This document shows positions 44,885-53,335 of a stretch of 64,000 nucleotides of DNA, piece by piece. Every line of letters starts with the position of its first letter. The first letter of the stretch is position 1. Below the pieces are notes generated by a model, which had not been told where the DNA came from, ran no database searches, and saw nothing but the letters and a program-made list of their open reading frames with translations. The translations under genes were made by a program, and so were the position numbers. This DNA is from an uncultured Lachnospiraceae bacterium (GTDB taxonomy: Bacteria > Bacillota > Clostridia > Lachnospirales > Lachnospiraceae): positions 48,150 through 112,149 of the forward strand of contig CAJTQG010000002.1 in the NCBI GenBank assembly GCA_910578605.1. Reading direction: 5' to 3'.

Positions 44885-45958
44885 ATGTCTAAGAAAATAT
44901 TATTGACCGGCGGCGGCACTGCCGGCCATGTCACCCCCAATATTGCTCTTTTACCTAAATTAAAAGAACTAGGTTATGAAATTCAATATATAGGCTCCTA
45001 CGAGGGCATTGAAAAAACATTGATTGAAGAAATGGGTATTCCCTACACAGGAATTTCCTCGGGAAAGCTAAGACGTTATTTGTCAGCCAAAAATTTTACT
45101 GACCCATTTCGAGTATTAAAAGGTTTCGGGGAAGCAAAAAAGTTTATAAAAGCTTACAAGCCGGATGTAGTATTTTCCAAAGGCGGTTTTGTCAGTGTGC
45201 CGGTTATTTTTGCAGCAAAAAAATATAAGATTCCCGCTATTATTCATGAATCAGATATGACACCTGGACTGGCAAACAAGCTATCTATTCCCTCCGCCGC
45301 TAAGGTGTGCCATAATTTCCCTGAGACTGCCCAGTATTTGCCCAAGGACAAAGCCGTACTGACCGGTTCCCCCATACGTCGGGAGCTGTTGCAGGGAAAT
45401 AAACTGTCTGGCTTAAATATGTGCGGCTTCAGCGCAAACAAACCGGTAATTATGGTGATAGGCGGTAGTCTGGGAGCTGCCAGCGTCAATGAGGCGGTGA
45501 GAAGCGCTCTCCCTGAGCTGCTGAAAAAATTTCAGATTGTTCATCTTTGCGGAAAAGGAAAAATGGATTCCTCCTACAACGGTATGGAGGGATATCGACA
45601 ATTTGAATATATAAAGGCAGAACTTCGGGATTTATTTGCAATGTCAGATATAGTCATATCCAGAGCAGGAGCCAATGCTATCTGTGAAATTGCCGCCCTA
45701 AAAAAACCAAGTATATTGATTCCGCTTTCTGCCAGGGCAAGCCGAGGCGATCAGATTTTAAATGCTAACTCCTTTCAAAAACAAGGCTTCAGTGAAGTTT
45801 TAGAGGAGGAGGAGCTGACTGCCCAGAAATTAACCCAATTCGTAAATCAAGTATATGACAATAAGCAGATTTATATAGACGCTATGGAAAAAGCCGGCGC
45901 CACCAACGCCGTTGATGTAATTATTCAGCTGATTGAAGATATTACAAAGAAATCGTAA
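44885..45958 (+). CDS. murG: MurG-type N-acetylglucosaminyl transferase
   Basis: The enzyme that adds GlcNAc to lipid I to give lipid II on the inner face of the membrane. Two Rossmann halves of GT family 28 are visible: GGGTAGHVTPNIAL at residues 9-22 (the G-loop binding the acceptor) and in the C-terminal half IMVIGGSLGAASVNEAV and ISRAGANAICEIAALKKPSILIPLS for UDP-GlcNAc. The length of 357 is normal. It is not in the usual division and cell wall cluster but follows the LCP gene in the same direction, so it may be either the sole or a second copy. The stop is one base from the stop of the convergent Gx gene. Confidence 0.94.
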   Translation: MSKKILLTGGGTAGHVTPNIALLPKLKELGYEIQYIGSYEGIEKTLIEEMGIPYTGISSGKLRRYLSAKNFTDPFRVLKGFGEAKKFIKAYKPDVVFSKGGFVSVPVIFAAKKYKIPAIIHESDMTPGLANKLSIPSAAKVCHNFPETAQYLPKDKAVLTGSPIRRELLQGNKLSGLNMCGFSANKPVIMVIGGSLGAASVNEAVRSALPELLKKFQIVHLCGKGKMDSSYNGMEGYRQFEYIKAELRDLFAMSDIVISRAGANAICEIAALKKPSILIPLSARASRGDQILNANSFQKQGFSEVLEEEELTAQKLTQFVNQVYDNKQIYIDAMEKAGATNAVDVIIQLIEDITKKS

Positions 45959-45959
45959 C

Positions 45960-46475
45960 TTATATTATTTTCTTTGCTGCTTTTAATAGTTTATCACAGA
46001 TAAGACCTATCAAGGTGCCTGTAATCAATCCTGCCACAAGGAGCACCGGCAGATAATATGCAATGTTTATATTCCCCAATAGGAACATTGCCATAAGAAG
46101 TTGACCAACATTATGGCTCACACCTCCGGCAATGCTCACTCCTGTCATGGAAAAGCCTTTTATTTTCTTGAGAATACTCATAACAGACAGACTCAGTATA
46201 CCTCCGGCAAAACTGTACAGCATCATGAGTCCGTTTCCAAACAGCAGACCTGTAAGAAAAATGCGGATGAGATTGATCATCCACACCCATGACAGGGGAA
46301 GCAGATACAGGGCTGCCACAACAACAAGATTGGCTACGCCAAGCTTTACCCCCCAAATTCCTAAATGAACGGGGAGTAAAACTTCCACATAGCTAAATAC
46401 CATGGCAAGTGCGGTAAACACCCCTATGGTGGCTACCTTTCTGCTAATTCCCCTGGTTTTATTTATTTTTTCCAC
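45960..46475 (-). CDS. Gx transporter family membrane protein
   Basis: A 171-residue protein with five to six membrane segments of the family once named heptaprenyl diphosphate synthase component I and now Gx transporter, related to ECF-type S components. The core VEVLLPVHLGIWGVKLGVANLVVVAALYLLPLSWVW matches. The substrate is unknown. The GTG at 46475, preceded by GGAGG at 11 bases, is preferred to a TTG at 46502 that has no ribosome site. It follows the NusG-II gene by about 40 bases; the pair recurs across Clostridia, often near redox or flavin genes, so they likely work together. Confidence 0.87.
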   Translation of the reverse strand: MEKINKTRGISRKVATIGVFTALAMVFSYVEVLLPVHLGIWGVKLGVANLVVVAALYLLPLSWVWMINLIRIFLTGLLFGNGLMMLYSFAGGILSLSVMSILKKIKGFSMTGVSIAGGVSHNVGQLLMAMFLLGNINIAYYLPVLLVAGLITGTLIGLICDKLLKAAKKII

Positions 46476-46516
46476 TCTTTTATGATCCTCCGTCCCAATC
46501 AATACGCCGTCATTTG

Positions 46517-46915
46517 TTACTGCGCCATTCCGTCTGTCGGCGGATTTTTTGTTGTCTCCAAATCCGCTTGTTTCTTTGCCTTTACTTGTACAACTATCCT
46601 GTGGGGAAGACAGATAATCGTCTCACCGTTTTGATATATTTTCCCTTTATCCACACAGTGCTTGTCCGGACAATCTGCCTGCTCCATATATACTTTTCCG
46701 CCCTCAACCACCAATAGATTAAAGCCGTTATCACCTTCAATGTTGATTTGTTTATCCTGATTCAAATCATATCTTCCGTACTCCACTCCATCCACTTCCA
46801 CAATAACAATGTCGCCCCCCTGTTCTGCCTTCTTAGAATTGCATAGATAAAAGACTGCTGCTATGATTAAAACCATCAGTATCAACATGATATCTTTTTT
46901 CTTCACATTTTGCAC
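46517..46915 (-). CDS. NusG domain II-containing membrane-anchored protein
   Basis: A 132-residue protein with one N-terminal membrane segment (about 8-25) and an extracytoplasmic NusG domain II-like fold. The conserved block MEQADCPDKHCVDKGKI and IICLPHRIVVQV is seen; the two Cys of CPDKHC may form a disulfide or bind a cofactor. Such proteins are usually encoded next to Gx transporter genes, as here. The start is a GTG at 46915 with AGGAAGAAAGG upstream. Function unknown; despite the domain name it is not a transcription factor. Confidence 0.88.
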   Translation of the reverse strand: MQNVKKKDIMLILMVLIIAAVFYLCNSKKAEQGGDIVIVEVDGVEYGRYDLNQDKQINIEGDNGFNLLVVEGGKVYMEQADCPDKHCVDKGKIYQNGETIICLPHRIVVQVKAKKQADLETTKNPPTDGMAQ

Positions 46916-46982
46916 CCTTTCTTCCTGCTTCTTACCTAAAACTTACATGCCGCTTTCGCAATCCATTTATTCTTTGGACATT

Positions 46983-47915
46983 TTATGACTCTTTCATCCA
47001 CTCAATCAATACCCCTTTACTGCCGCACTCAGGACAAGTATATGTTCCATAGTAATATGGAATCTTCCATTCATCCTTAATGCCAAGCATATGAGCCAAG
47101 TTACAAAACCATACATAGGTGTCAATATCCTCAAAGCTTTCTCCATCCCACTCTCCAAGAACGGACGGTGCAGGCTCTACCTTTTCTCTTATTAACTCTT
47201 CATCATAAAAGCCATCCCCATCCATATCCTCGTCAAAATACTCACATTCCGGACAGCAAACAGGACATTGCTCCCAATTACCGATAAGCAGCTGGAATGC
47301 TGCTTGGGAATCCAAAAATATGGCTAAATTTGCTGTACAAAAATATTGCAAATCCATAGAACCCATTTTTTTTATTTTGTCCATATTCTGTTTTAAAAAT
47401 TCCTTTGTCATCTCTCTTAATATGTCAATGCTTAAAAGATAGCTCTCCATAACCTCCGGCGCAACCCATTCCTTATTCTCCTCCATGCCTTCATAGGGAA
47501 TATTTGTTGACAGTATAATTCCCGCCTGCATAATAATCTGAAATTGCCAATTAAAATCCTGCTCCCTTCTTTTTTTCTCCAGCAGCAGTACAAAATACGG
47601 CATTGCCAAGTAAGTAGCATCATAAAAGCTCAGCTGATGAGATAAATTTTCACATAGATTATCAAAATCAATTTGATCATCTCCCTTTTCTTCAAAATCC
47701 AGCCGACGAATCTTTTCCATCTCCGGCATAATCTCCTTAGGGCAAAATAAAAATGCCACATCTTCCCTCACATCACCGTACGCTCCCCTGTATGTTTCCC
47801 ACAAATTTGAAGAAAAATCCACAGGGTGCAAACGCTCTCGAAGCTCTGACATCTCTGCTAACGATTTTTCTATCTCTTCCTTCCATTTTACTGCCATAGA
47901 TTCTGAATCTGCCAT
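46983..47915 (-). CDS. Uncharacterised protein with C-terminal CPxC metal-binding motifs
   Basis: I do not recognise a named family. The N-terminal 210 residues look all-helical. They contain WETYRGAYGDVREDVAFLF and HQLSFYDATYLAMPYFVLLL, a pattern seen in helical-repeat proteins encoded beside toxins as immunity factors; no toxin gene is nearby. The C-terminal part has a double CPxC knuckle (CPVCCPEC, about 226-233) and a final CPECGSKG (about 296-303), which together could bind one zinc. No signal peptide is present, so it is cytoplasmic. The ATG follows GGAGG with 5-base spacing, so the gene is well supported although its role is open. Confidence 0.75.
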   Translation of the reverse strand: MADSESMAVKWKEEIEKSLAEMSELRERLHPVDFSSNLWETYRGAYGDVREDVAFLFCPKEIMPEMEKIRRLDFEEKGDDQIDFDNLCENLSHQLSFYDATYLAMPYFVLLLEKKRREQDFNWQFQIIMQAGIILSTNIPYEGMEENKEWVAPEVMESYLLSIDILREMTKEFLKQNMDKIKKMGSMDLQYFCTANLAIFLDSQAAFQLLIGNWEQCPVCCPECEYFDEDMDGDGFYDEELIREKVEPAPSVLGEWDGESFEDIDTYVWFCNLAHMLGIKDEWKIPYYYGTYTCPECGSKGVLIEWMKES

Positions 47916-48037
47916 ATTTTCCTCCGTTCTGAAGCATCATTGCTTCCCTTTTCTATCTATTTTACTATGTATAGATAAAGTTGTCTATATTATGGCTTCC
48001 GATGCTAAAAAAAGTTGGACACCCTATTGTAATGTTA

Positions 48038-48066
48038 TTGTGAAAAGGTACGGAAAATGATATACT
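48038..48066 (+). promoter_or_regulatory. Sigma-A promoter of the 48131-50113 gene pair
   Basis: TTGTGA (48038-48043) and TATACT (48061-48066) with a 17-base spacer, about 65 bases before the ATG at 48131. Confidence 0.65.
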
Positions 48067-48130
48067 ATTATATAGCTTTTTCATAACTTAAATAATAATA
48101 CTGTTATGATATATTATATGGAGGAGTTTG

Positions 48131-49174
48131 ATGAGTAATTATGTAAATACAGATGCTAAATGTTATGATACTCTTGACCATCTTTTAAAGCAAGGCGGAT
48201 TATGGAAAGATATTTATACTGACTTTAAATCTTCTGTTGTCTCTGCCTCTATAATACCTGGATTAAAAAAAACAATCATAAAAAATACTGGCACTTACAC
48301 TAATATGATTCCCCAAGGTCTATGTGTAACGGATAATTATATTTTTATCACTGCCTATGAAATTGAACATCAAAAATCAGCATTATATATATTAGACAAA
48401 AAAAATGGCAGCTATATAACAATGGTTGGTTTTTCCGGAAAAGAAATTCATGCTGGAGGTATAGCCTTCAATAAAACAACTCAGGATTTGTGGGTTTGCG
48501 GACCTTTATGGGTATACAACGGAAAATTTGTTCCTACACTAATTCAAATAAAACAAAATACAATATTATCGAAACCTGAAGGCACACTAATGACTACAAA
48601 TGATTATAATTTATACTACCTCCCTACAATAAAAGAAGCTTCCTATATTTCTATTGCTGATAATCGTTTACATATCGGACAATTTCATGATTCACAAGCA
48701 GAACCATATAGTCATAATGAGCCTATCTTTTATACAACCTCACTTCAACAAAATGGTACTCCATTACTAGATAATAACACATACAATAAACCATGTATAC
48801 GGATTTTATACCAAACGAGAACACCAAATGATGTTCAAGGAATGACCTTTTTTCAACTGAATACACAAAAATATATTGTTTTTTCCCATTCTTATGGAAG
48901 AACTTCTGAAGGAACTAATACTGACCGAGGTTCTAAAATTTCAATATATAAATTTTCTTCCTATTATGATGATTTTAGTACTGATACCTATTTATATAAA
49001 AAAATTGCTATGCCTGTTATGATTGAACAAATATGTTTTGAATCTATTGGAAATACAAGCTTATACACTATCTTTGAATCTGCTTCCAATTTTTATACTA
49101 ATGATGCTAAAAATTTACCATCAAATTATATAGACAGAGTTATAACACTAGATTTTATGAAACTATTTCATTGA
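48131..49174 (+). CDS. Uncharacterised protein, probable beta-propeller
   Basis: A 347-residue protein with repeated short beta motifs: PQGLCVTDNYIFITAY, HAGGIAFNKTTQDLWVCG, NDVQGMTFFQLNTQKYIVFS and MIEQICFESIGNTSLYTIFE. This spacing suggests a six-bladed propeller-like fold. Similar sequences in Gram-positives are mostly secreted, but this one has no signal peptide that I can see. The ATG at 48131 follows GGAGGAG. It looks more AT-rich than its neighbours and pairs with the next gene (18-base gap), which hints at a transferred two-gene unit. Function unknown. Confidence 0.75.
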   Translation: MSNYVNTDAKCYDTLDHLLKQGGLWKDIYTDFKSSVVSASIIPGLKKTIIKNTGTYTNMIPQGLCVTDNYIFITAYEIEHQKSALYILDKKNGSYITMVGFSGKEIHAGGIAFNKTTQDLWVCGPLWVYNGKFVPTLIQIKQNTILSKPEGTLMTTNDYNLYYLPTIKEASYISIADNRLHIGQFHDSQAEPYSHNEPIFYTTSLQQNGTPLLDNNTYNKPCIRILYQTRTPNDVQGMTFFQLNTQKYIVFSHSYGRTSEGTNTDRGSKISIYKFSSYYDDFSTDTYLYKKIAMPVMIEQICFESIGNTSLYTIFESASNFYTNDAKNLPSNYIDRVITLDFMKLFH

Positions 49175-49192
49175 ATAAGGAGGGGTTGCCAT

Positions 49193-50113
49193 ATGTTGAA
49201 AAAAAAATTATTTCTGCCGTTTATATTATTTTTTGTTTTGTTCTCTATATTATTGTCCATTTTTATTTATCAAAAAATAAATAAGCAAAATTCCATTTTA
49301 AAATATATAAAAGAATATACCAGCACATTTTCTGTCGCAACTGGAGGATATGCCACCAACGGCAGCAGCGAAGAAGGATTTATTACATTTGAGGATAATG
49401 GAAGATTTACCTGGCAAATCGGCGGCCATGATATGGATACCTATTGCTGCGGAAATTACATCATTTTGCCAGGGAATTACATTATGATGCATTTTGATAA
49501 GGATAATAACAATATTGATAAAGCATTCAAAGATATGGCCCATCAATTCCCCCGCATATCTATGGCTGATAATACCACTATTTTTTCCTATTTTTATGAT
49601 AATCAAAAATTAACATTAAATAATTCCACCTTTCAATCCTATTATGAAATGATACTAGCTAATGATAAAACTCCATTAGAACCAACTGCAAAGCCTTATC
49701 ATGTAAACTCTTCTAATACATTAGATTTATATATTCCAAAATTAAAGGACTATGATAAATCCATAAACATAACAGGTATTTATCACTTAAGTGATTCCAC
49801 TTCCAATAACAGCTCTTTTCTACCTATTGAAACATTGAGCTTTGATAACCAAAATAACTTTATTTGGAAGACGGATTCAAAAAACGGATGTACAGGCACC
49901 TACTTAATCATGCCAGGACACTATATTATGATGCATTTTAACAAAAATACTGTCCTTCATGATACTATACTGCATTGGAAAGGCCTTTCTTATATGCTGC
50001 CCTGTGATATGCCAGATAACACCATGATTTTTTTCTTTGAAAGTGATGAAAACAAGTTAAAACTCCTTGATTTTTCTCACTTAAAATCCACAACCTATTC
50101 CTTAGAACAATAG
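49193..50113 (+). CDS. Membrane-anchored protein with an internal duplication
   Basis: A 306-residue protein with an N-terminal membrane anchor (about 6-27) and two copies of one domain outside. Copy 1 spans about 50-144 (FITFEDNGRFTWQ, GNYIILPGNYIMMHFDK, MADNTTIFSYFYDNQKL). Copy 2 spans about 194-292 (TLSFDNQNNFIWK, GTYLIMPGHYIMMHFNK, MPDNTMIFFFESDENKL). I do not recognise the family. The strong core YIxxPGxYIMMHF suggests a small beta fold. The ATG follows AAGGAGG, and the gene is 18 bases after the propeller-like gene, so both are likely made together. Confidence 0.75.
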   Translation: MLKKKLFLPFILFFVLFSILLSIFIYQKINKQNSILKYIKEYTSTFSVATGGYATNGSSEEGFITFEDNGRFTWQIGGHDMDTYCCGNYIILPGNYIMMHFDKDNNNIDKAFKDMAHQFPRISMADNTTIFSYFYDNQKLTLNNSTFQSYYEMILANDKTPLEPTAKPYHVNSSNTLDLYIPKLKDYDKSINITGIYHLSDSTSNNSSFLPIETLSFDNQNNFIWKTDSKNGCTGTYLIMPGHYIMMHFNKNTVLHDTILHWKGLSYMLPCDMPDNTMIFFFESDENKLKLLDFSHLKSTTYSLEQ

Positions 50114-50162
50114 ATTTGCAAAAATAAATCTATATATGCACTGGTTTTATCATTCCGCCAAA

Positions 50163-50918
50163 TCAACCAAACTCACCTCTTATGTAGTCTCGCGTCCGCC
50201 TATCATGGGGATTGGAAAATATAATGTTTGTATCATCAAATTCTATCAGCTCCCCCATGAAAAAAAATGCGGTCTTATCGGCAATGCGCTGGGCCTGCTG
50301 CATATTGTGGGTTACAATAAGAATCGTGTAATCTTTCCTCAGCTTGATTGTTAATTCTTCAATACAGGAAGTAGAAATGGGGTCCAGGGCACTGGTTGGT
50401 TCATCCATCAAAAGCACCTCCGGCTGCACCGCCAACGCTCTTGCAATACACAATCTTTGCTGCTGCCCGCCGGATAGACTTAGGGCGCTTTTCTTCAACC
50501 TTCCCCCAAGTTCATCCCAGATTGCAGCGGCCCTCAAGGAGCGCTCCACAATATCATCCAGCTTTGCCCTAGCATGTACCCCATGGGTTCTTGGCCCAAA
50601 GGCAATGTTATCATATATGCTCATGGGAAAGGGATTTGGCTTTTGAAATACCATCCCCACCCGCCGTCTCAATAGATTCACATCTATATTCCCATAGATA
50701 TCCTCTTTGTCTAAAAATATCTTACCAGTTATTCTACAGCCCTCCACCAAATCATTCATCCGATTTAAGCATTTTAAAAATGTAGATTTCCCGCATCCAG
50801 ACGGACCGATGAACGCACAAATTTTATTGGGGGGAATCTCTATATGAATTCCCTTCAATGCCTTAAAATGATTATAATATAATTCCAGATTTCTGACTGA
50901 GAATTTACTTACTTTCAT
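50163..50918 (-). CDS. pstB: Phosphate ABC transporter ATP-binding protein PstB (solitary)
   Basis: A 251-residue ATPase with Walker [13 protein letters not shown] (about 38-49), the Q-loop [20 protein letters not shown] typical of PstB, signature [16 protein letters not shown], Walker [14 protein letters not shown] and switch His in IVTHNMQQA. It powers high-affinity phosphate uptake through PstCA. No pstS, pstC, pstA or phoU is in the window, so it is either an orphan or a second copy. The ATG follows TGGAG. Upstream lie a 28-base palindrome and a terminator-like hairpin, so attenuation is possible. Confidence 0.94.
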   Translation of the reverse strand: MKVSKFSVRNLELYYNHFKALKGIHIEIPPNKICAFIGPSGCGKSTFLKCLNRMNDLVEGCRITGKIFLDKEDIYGNIDVNLLRRRVGMVFQKPNPFPMSIYDNIAFGPRTHGVHARAKLDDIVERSLRAAAIWDELGGRLKKSALSLSGGQQQRLCIARALAVQPEVLLMDEPTSALDPISTSCIEELTIKLRKDYTILIVTHNMQQAQRIADKTAFFFMGELIEFDDTNIIFSNPHDRRTRDYIRGEFG

Positions 50919-50991
50919 ATGGCGCTCCAGATAACAGCAGCTTTCTATCCATCCTATGCCGCCATTACAGAAAAAAGAAATAGAAATACAT

Positions 50992-51019
50992 TGAGGATGT
51001 CATATATATGACATCCTCA
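50992..51019. repeat. Perfect 28-bp palindrome upstream of pstB
   Basis: Two 14-base arms with no spacer, reading TGAGGATGTCATAT and its exact complement. It lies about 75 bases before the pstB start, either an operator-sized symmetric site or an RNA hairpin in the pstB leader. Confidence 0.75.
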
Positions 51020-51025
51020 GTCAGG

Positions 51026-51080
51026 AGAAAAAAGCCTCCAATGATTGGAGGAGGCGGTGCCAATTAATTCAAGAGGCACC
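51026..51080 (-). terminator. Terminator and preceding hairpin between the DUF4179 gene and pstB
   Basis: On the minus strand CCTCCAAT and ATTGGAGG (51051-51035) form an 8-bp stem followed by C and six T. Just before it GGTGCC and GGCACC (51080-51056) form a second hairpin whose GCCTC could also pair with GAGGC of the terminator stem. It ends the ECF sigma/DUF4179 transcript or acts as an attenuator for pstB. Confidence 0.7.
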
Positions 51081-51195
51081 CCTTTATGAAAAATCAAAAA
51101 GTTTTGTCTCAAAGCACTACGGCTTTGATGTTTTATATCATAATAGGAAATTGTGTTTAAATTGTGTTTTGTTTATTAAAAAGTTATGAATATTT

Positions 51196-52323
51196 CTAGT
51201 TGTTATCTACCTGGTACGCTTTGCCATTGATAATAATTTCACTCACCTGTTTTACATCAATCACTCTGTTAAATATTTCATACTCCCATCCATTTTCAAA
51301 GCCGCATGTATATGCCACATTATAAATCTCTTCCCTATCCATCAGCGTATATACACTGCCATCTTTAAATTTTATCTCCAATTTCTTTATACTAACCGGA
51401 TCCAATGACTGAAATAAGGTTTGTATATCCAATTTCATAGATATTGGCGAGTAGGATATTATAGCTTTTCCATCCTGTTTCACATAATTTAATTCAAGTG
51501 TGTTCACCTTCGGCAATGTATATTCATACTGCTTTCCATCAATCGTAATGTGCCATTTAGGACTTTCCTCTTCCTCTTTGCCCCATGTGCCATACAAATA
51601 TAAATAATATTTCTCATCTGTGCTTTTCTTACTGTCTACAATCGTTTTTTCAGACAGTACCGTTCCGTCTTCACCTACGAATTCAATATGAAATTGGGAA
51701 AACATATGCCAGTATACTCCTTTGCCCACTGGACTGTTGTCTAAATCACTGCAAGTCAGAATATTCACGCCGCCCTTTTGCTCCACTGACATATAAGCAC
51801 ATACAGACTGTCCGTCCGTCACATAATTATATAAAGTAAATGTGAAATCCCCCTGTTTCTTTACTATTGGCTCCGTGGAAATAAAACCATCAAAAATTTC
51901 ATTTTCCAATTGTTCATCTACAGCTATTCGCTGAGCTGCGGGTATCTTTACCTCAGAAGCTTTTCCGTTTCGGTTGCTTTGCGCTACCTTGCTCTCATAG
52001 GACTCCACTCCATCTCCAAACAAACCGGTTACCGCCTCCTTCTCCTCCTTTCCCAATATTTTATTGAATGCACTTTTCACTGTGCCTGCTATTTTTTCCG
52101 TCTGTCCTGTTGCTGCTAACACAGAACTTAAGCTGACAATTCCTACTACACTGGCAGCTGCCACTGTAGCAAATGCTTTCTTAAATTTTTTTCTTCTCAT
52201 TATTCTCACCTTTCCTTCTTTACGTTCCAACTGTTTATATATATCATCCAACCGTTTTTCTACTGTCTGTGATATTACCCAATCCCTCTTTAAAAAGTTC
52301 TCAAATTCTTTTCTTTGCTTCAT
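51196..52323 (-). CDS. DUF4179 domain protein, probable anti-sigma factor
   Basis: A 375-residue single-pass membrane protein. The short cytoplasmic N-terminus (1-45) is charged and probably binds the sigma factor; a membrane segment follows at about 51-72 (FATVAAASVVGIVSLSSVLAA), then the DUF4179-type external region. Proteins of this plan hold their partner ECF sigma factor inactive at the membrane until a signal arrives. The ATG at 52323 is selected by AAGGAGG six bases upstream; the frame opens 11 codons earlier without a site. It lies 35 bases after the ECF sigma gene, as expected for a sigma/anti-sigma pair. The signal is unknown. Confidence 0.87.
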   Translation of the reverse strand: MKQRKEFENFLKRDWVISQTVEKRLDDIYKQLERKEGKVRIMRRKKFKKAFATVAAASVVGIVSLSSVLAATGQTEKIAGTVKSAFNKILGKEEKEAVTGLFGDGVESYESKVAQSNRNGKASEVKIPAAQRIAVDEQLENEIFDGFISTEPIVKKQGDFTFTLYNYVTDGQSVCAYMSVEQKGGVNILTCSDLDNSPVGKGVYWHMFSQFHIEFVGEDGTVLSEKTIVDSKKSTDEKYYLYLYGTWGKEEEESPKWHITIDGKQYEYTLPKVNTLELNYVKQDGKAIISYSPISMKLDIQTLFQSLDPVSIKKLEIKFKDGSVYTLMDREEIYNVAYTCGFENGWEYEIFNRVIDVKQVSEIIINGKAYQVDNN

Positions 52324-52358
52324 ACACTGCCTCCTTCTCTCCAAATGTGTCATCAAGT

Positions 52359-52862
52359 TTATGGCATATGGATAGCCTGCATTTGGTTGTATATTTTTTT
52401 TCTGCCTCGACTTAGACGGCTCATAATAGTATTTTCTTTTATATCCAATGTCTGGGCAATCTGCTGGACTGTAAATTGGGCACCATAATATAAAACAAAT
52501 ATCATTCTGTCTTCCTCCGGCAACACCCTCAACATATCAAAAAACTCCATGTCTGATTGAGAATGGTCTTCATATACCTGCTCTGGGCCTTTCTCTAACG
52601 GGCAATAATTGGATTGTTTCCTCAATATATTTTTACATTTATTTATGAGAATTCTAATCATCCATGTTTTAAAATACTTTGGCTCTTTCAATTGCCCTAT
52701 ATGCTCATAAACTGCCAACACTGTGTCCTGCATGGCATCTGCCGCATCCTCCTCATTGTACAAATAGCTTTTTGCCACCTTGTACATTGCCATTTTATTT
52801 TGTTCGATTAACTCTACAAATGCATTAGAATTACCTTTTTGTGCCTGCTTTACAAGCCCCAT
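52359..52862 (-). CDS. ECF-type RNA polymerase sigma factor
   Basis: A 167-residue sigma-70-family factor with only regions 2 and 4. Region 2 shows NEEDAADAMQDTVLAVYEHIGQLKEPKYFKTWMIRILINKCKNILRK, and region 4 shows DRMIFVLYYGAQFTVQQIAQTLDIKENTIMSRLSRGRKKI with its helix-turn-helix. It directs RNA polymerase to a small stress or envelope regulon, usually including its own operon. The ATG at 52862 is chosen because AAGGAAGGTG precedes it; a Met 15 codons earlier has no site. It is co-transcribed with the DUF4179 gene. Confidence 0.94.
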   Translation of the reverse strand: MGLVKQAQKGNSNAFVELIEQNKMAMYKVAKSYLYNEEDAADAMQDTVLAVYEHIGQLKEPKYFKTWMIRILINKCKNILRKQSNYCPLEKGPEQVYEDHSQSDMEFFDMLRVLPEEDRMIFVLYYGAQFTVQQIAQTLDIKENTIMSRLSRGRKKIYNQMQAIHMP

Positions 52863-53231
52863 GCATTCACCTTCCTTCACCCATTCAAAAACGCCTCCTT
52901 GTGGCATAGACTATGTATAAAAAGACATAATGTTTTCCCTCATAACTATTACAGATTTTCTTTTATTTCTGGTAATCCTGAGGAACAAAGCGGACAAATC
53001 CGCATACTATTTTTCTTCTATCAGATAGTCTTTCTGTTTCCGCATGAAAAGCTCTCTCCTATAGTGGAAAAATAAATGATAACCGGTTATACTTTTTTAT
53101 TGTTACAATTATTAGACTGTCCGCTGCTTCGTTTCATTGCACAATAATATAATTTTATTTATCAAACTTCAAATGTAATTTTTTACTTTTAAGCATAAAT
53201 TTTCTTATAGAACACTGTCTCCTATAACACA
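52863..53231. other. Intergenic region upstream of the ECF sigma gene
   Basis: An AT-rich region that should hold the ECF operon promoter (minus strand). The one symmetric site seen is ATAACCGGTTAT at 53079-53090, a 12-bp palindrome of unknown use. I see no reading frame or RNA element. Confidence 0.5.
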
Positions 53232-53280
53232 AAAAAGAAAATGTAAAATATCCTTCAAGTATTTTACATTTTCTTTTTTA
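53232..53280. terminator. Bidirectional terminator after nadA
   Basis: A perfect 20-bp inverted repeat (53232-53251 and 53261-53280) with a 9-base loop, ending in six T on the plus strand and six T on the minus strand. It lies 55 bases after the nadA stop. Confidence 0.85.
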
Positions 53281-53335
53281 GCTATTTTTTAATATTCACT
53301 TATTTTCCATCCCAAACAATTTATGAGATATATTT

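Noticed and set aside
51040-51080. T-box core-like sequence AATTGGCACCGCC ahead of pstB on the minus strand
   Set aside because: There is no stem I, no specifier loop and only about 155 bases to the upstream gene; the GGCACC pairs locally with GGTGCC. Kept only as part of a hairpin cluster.
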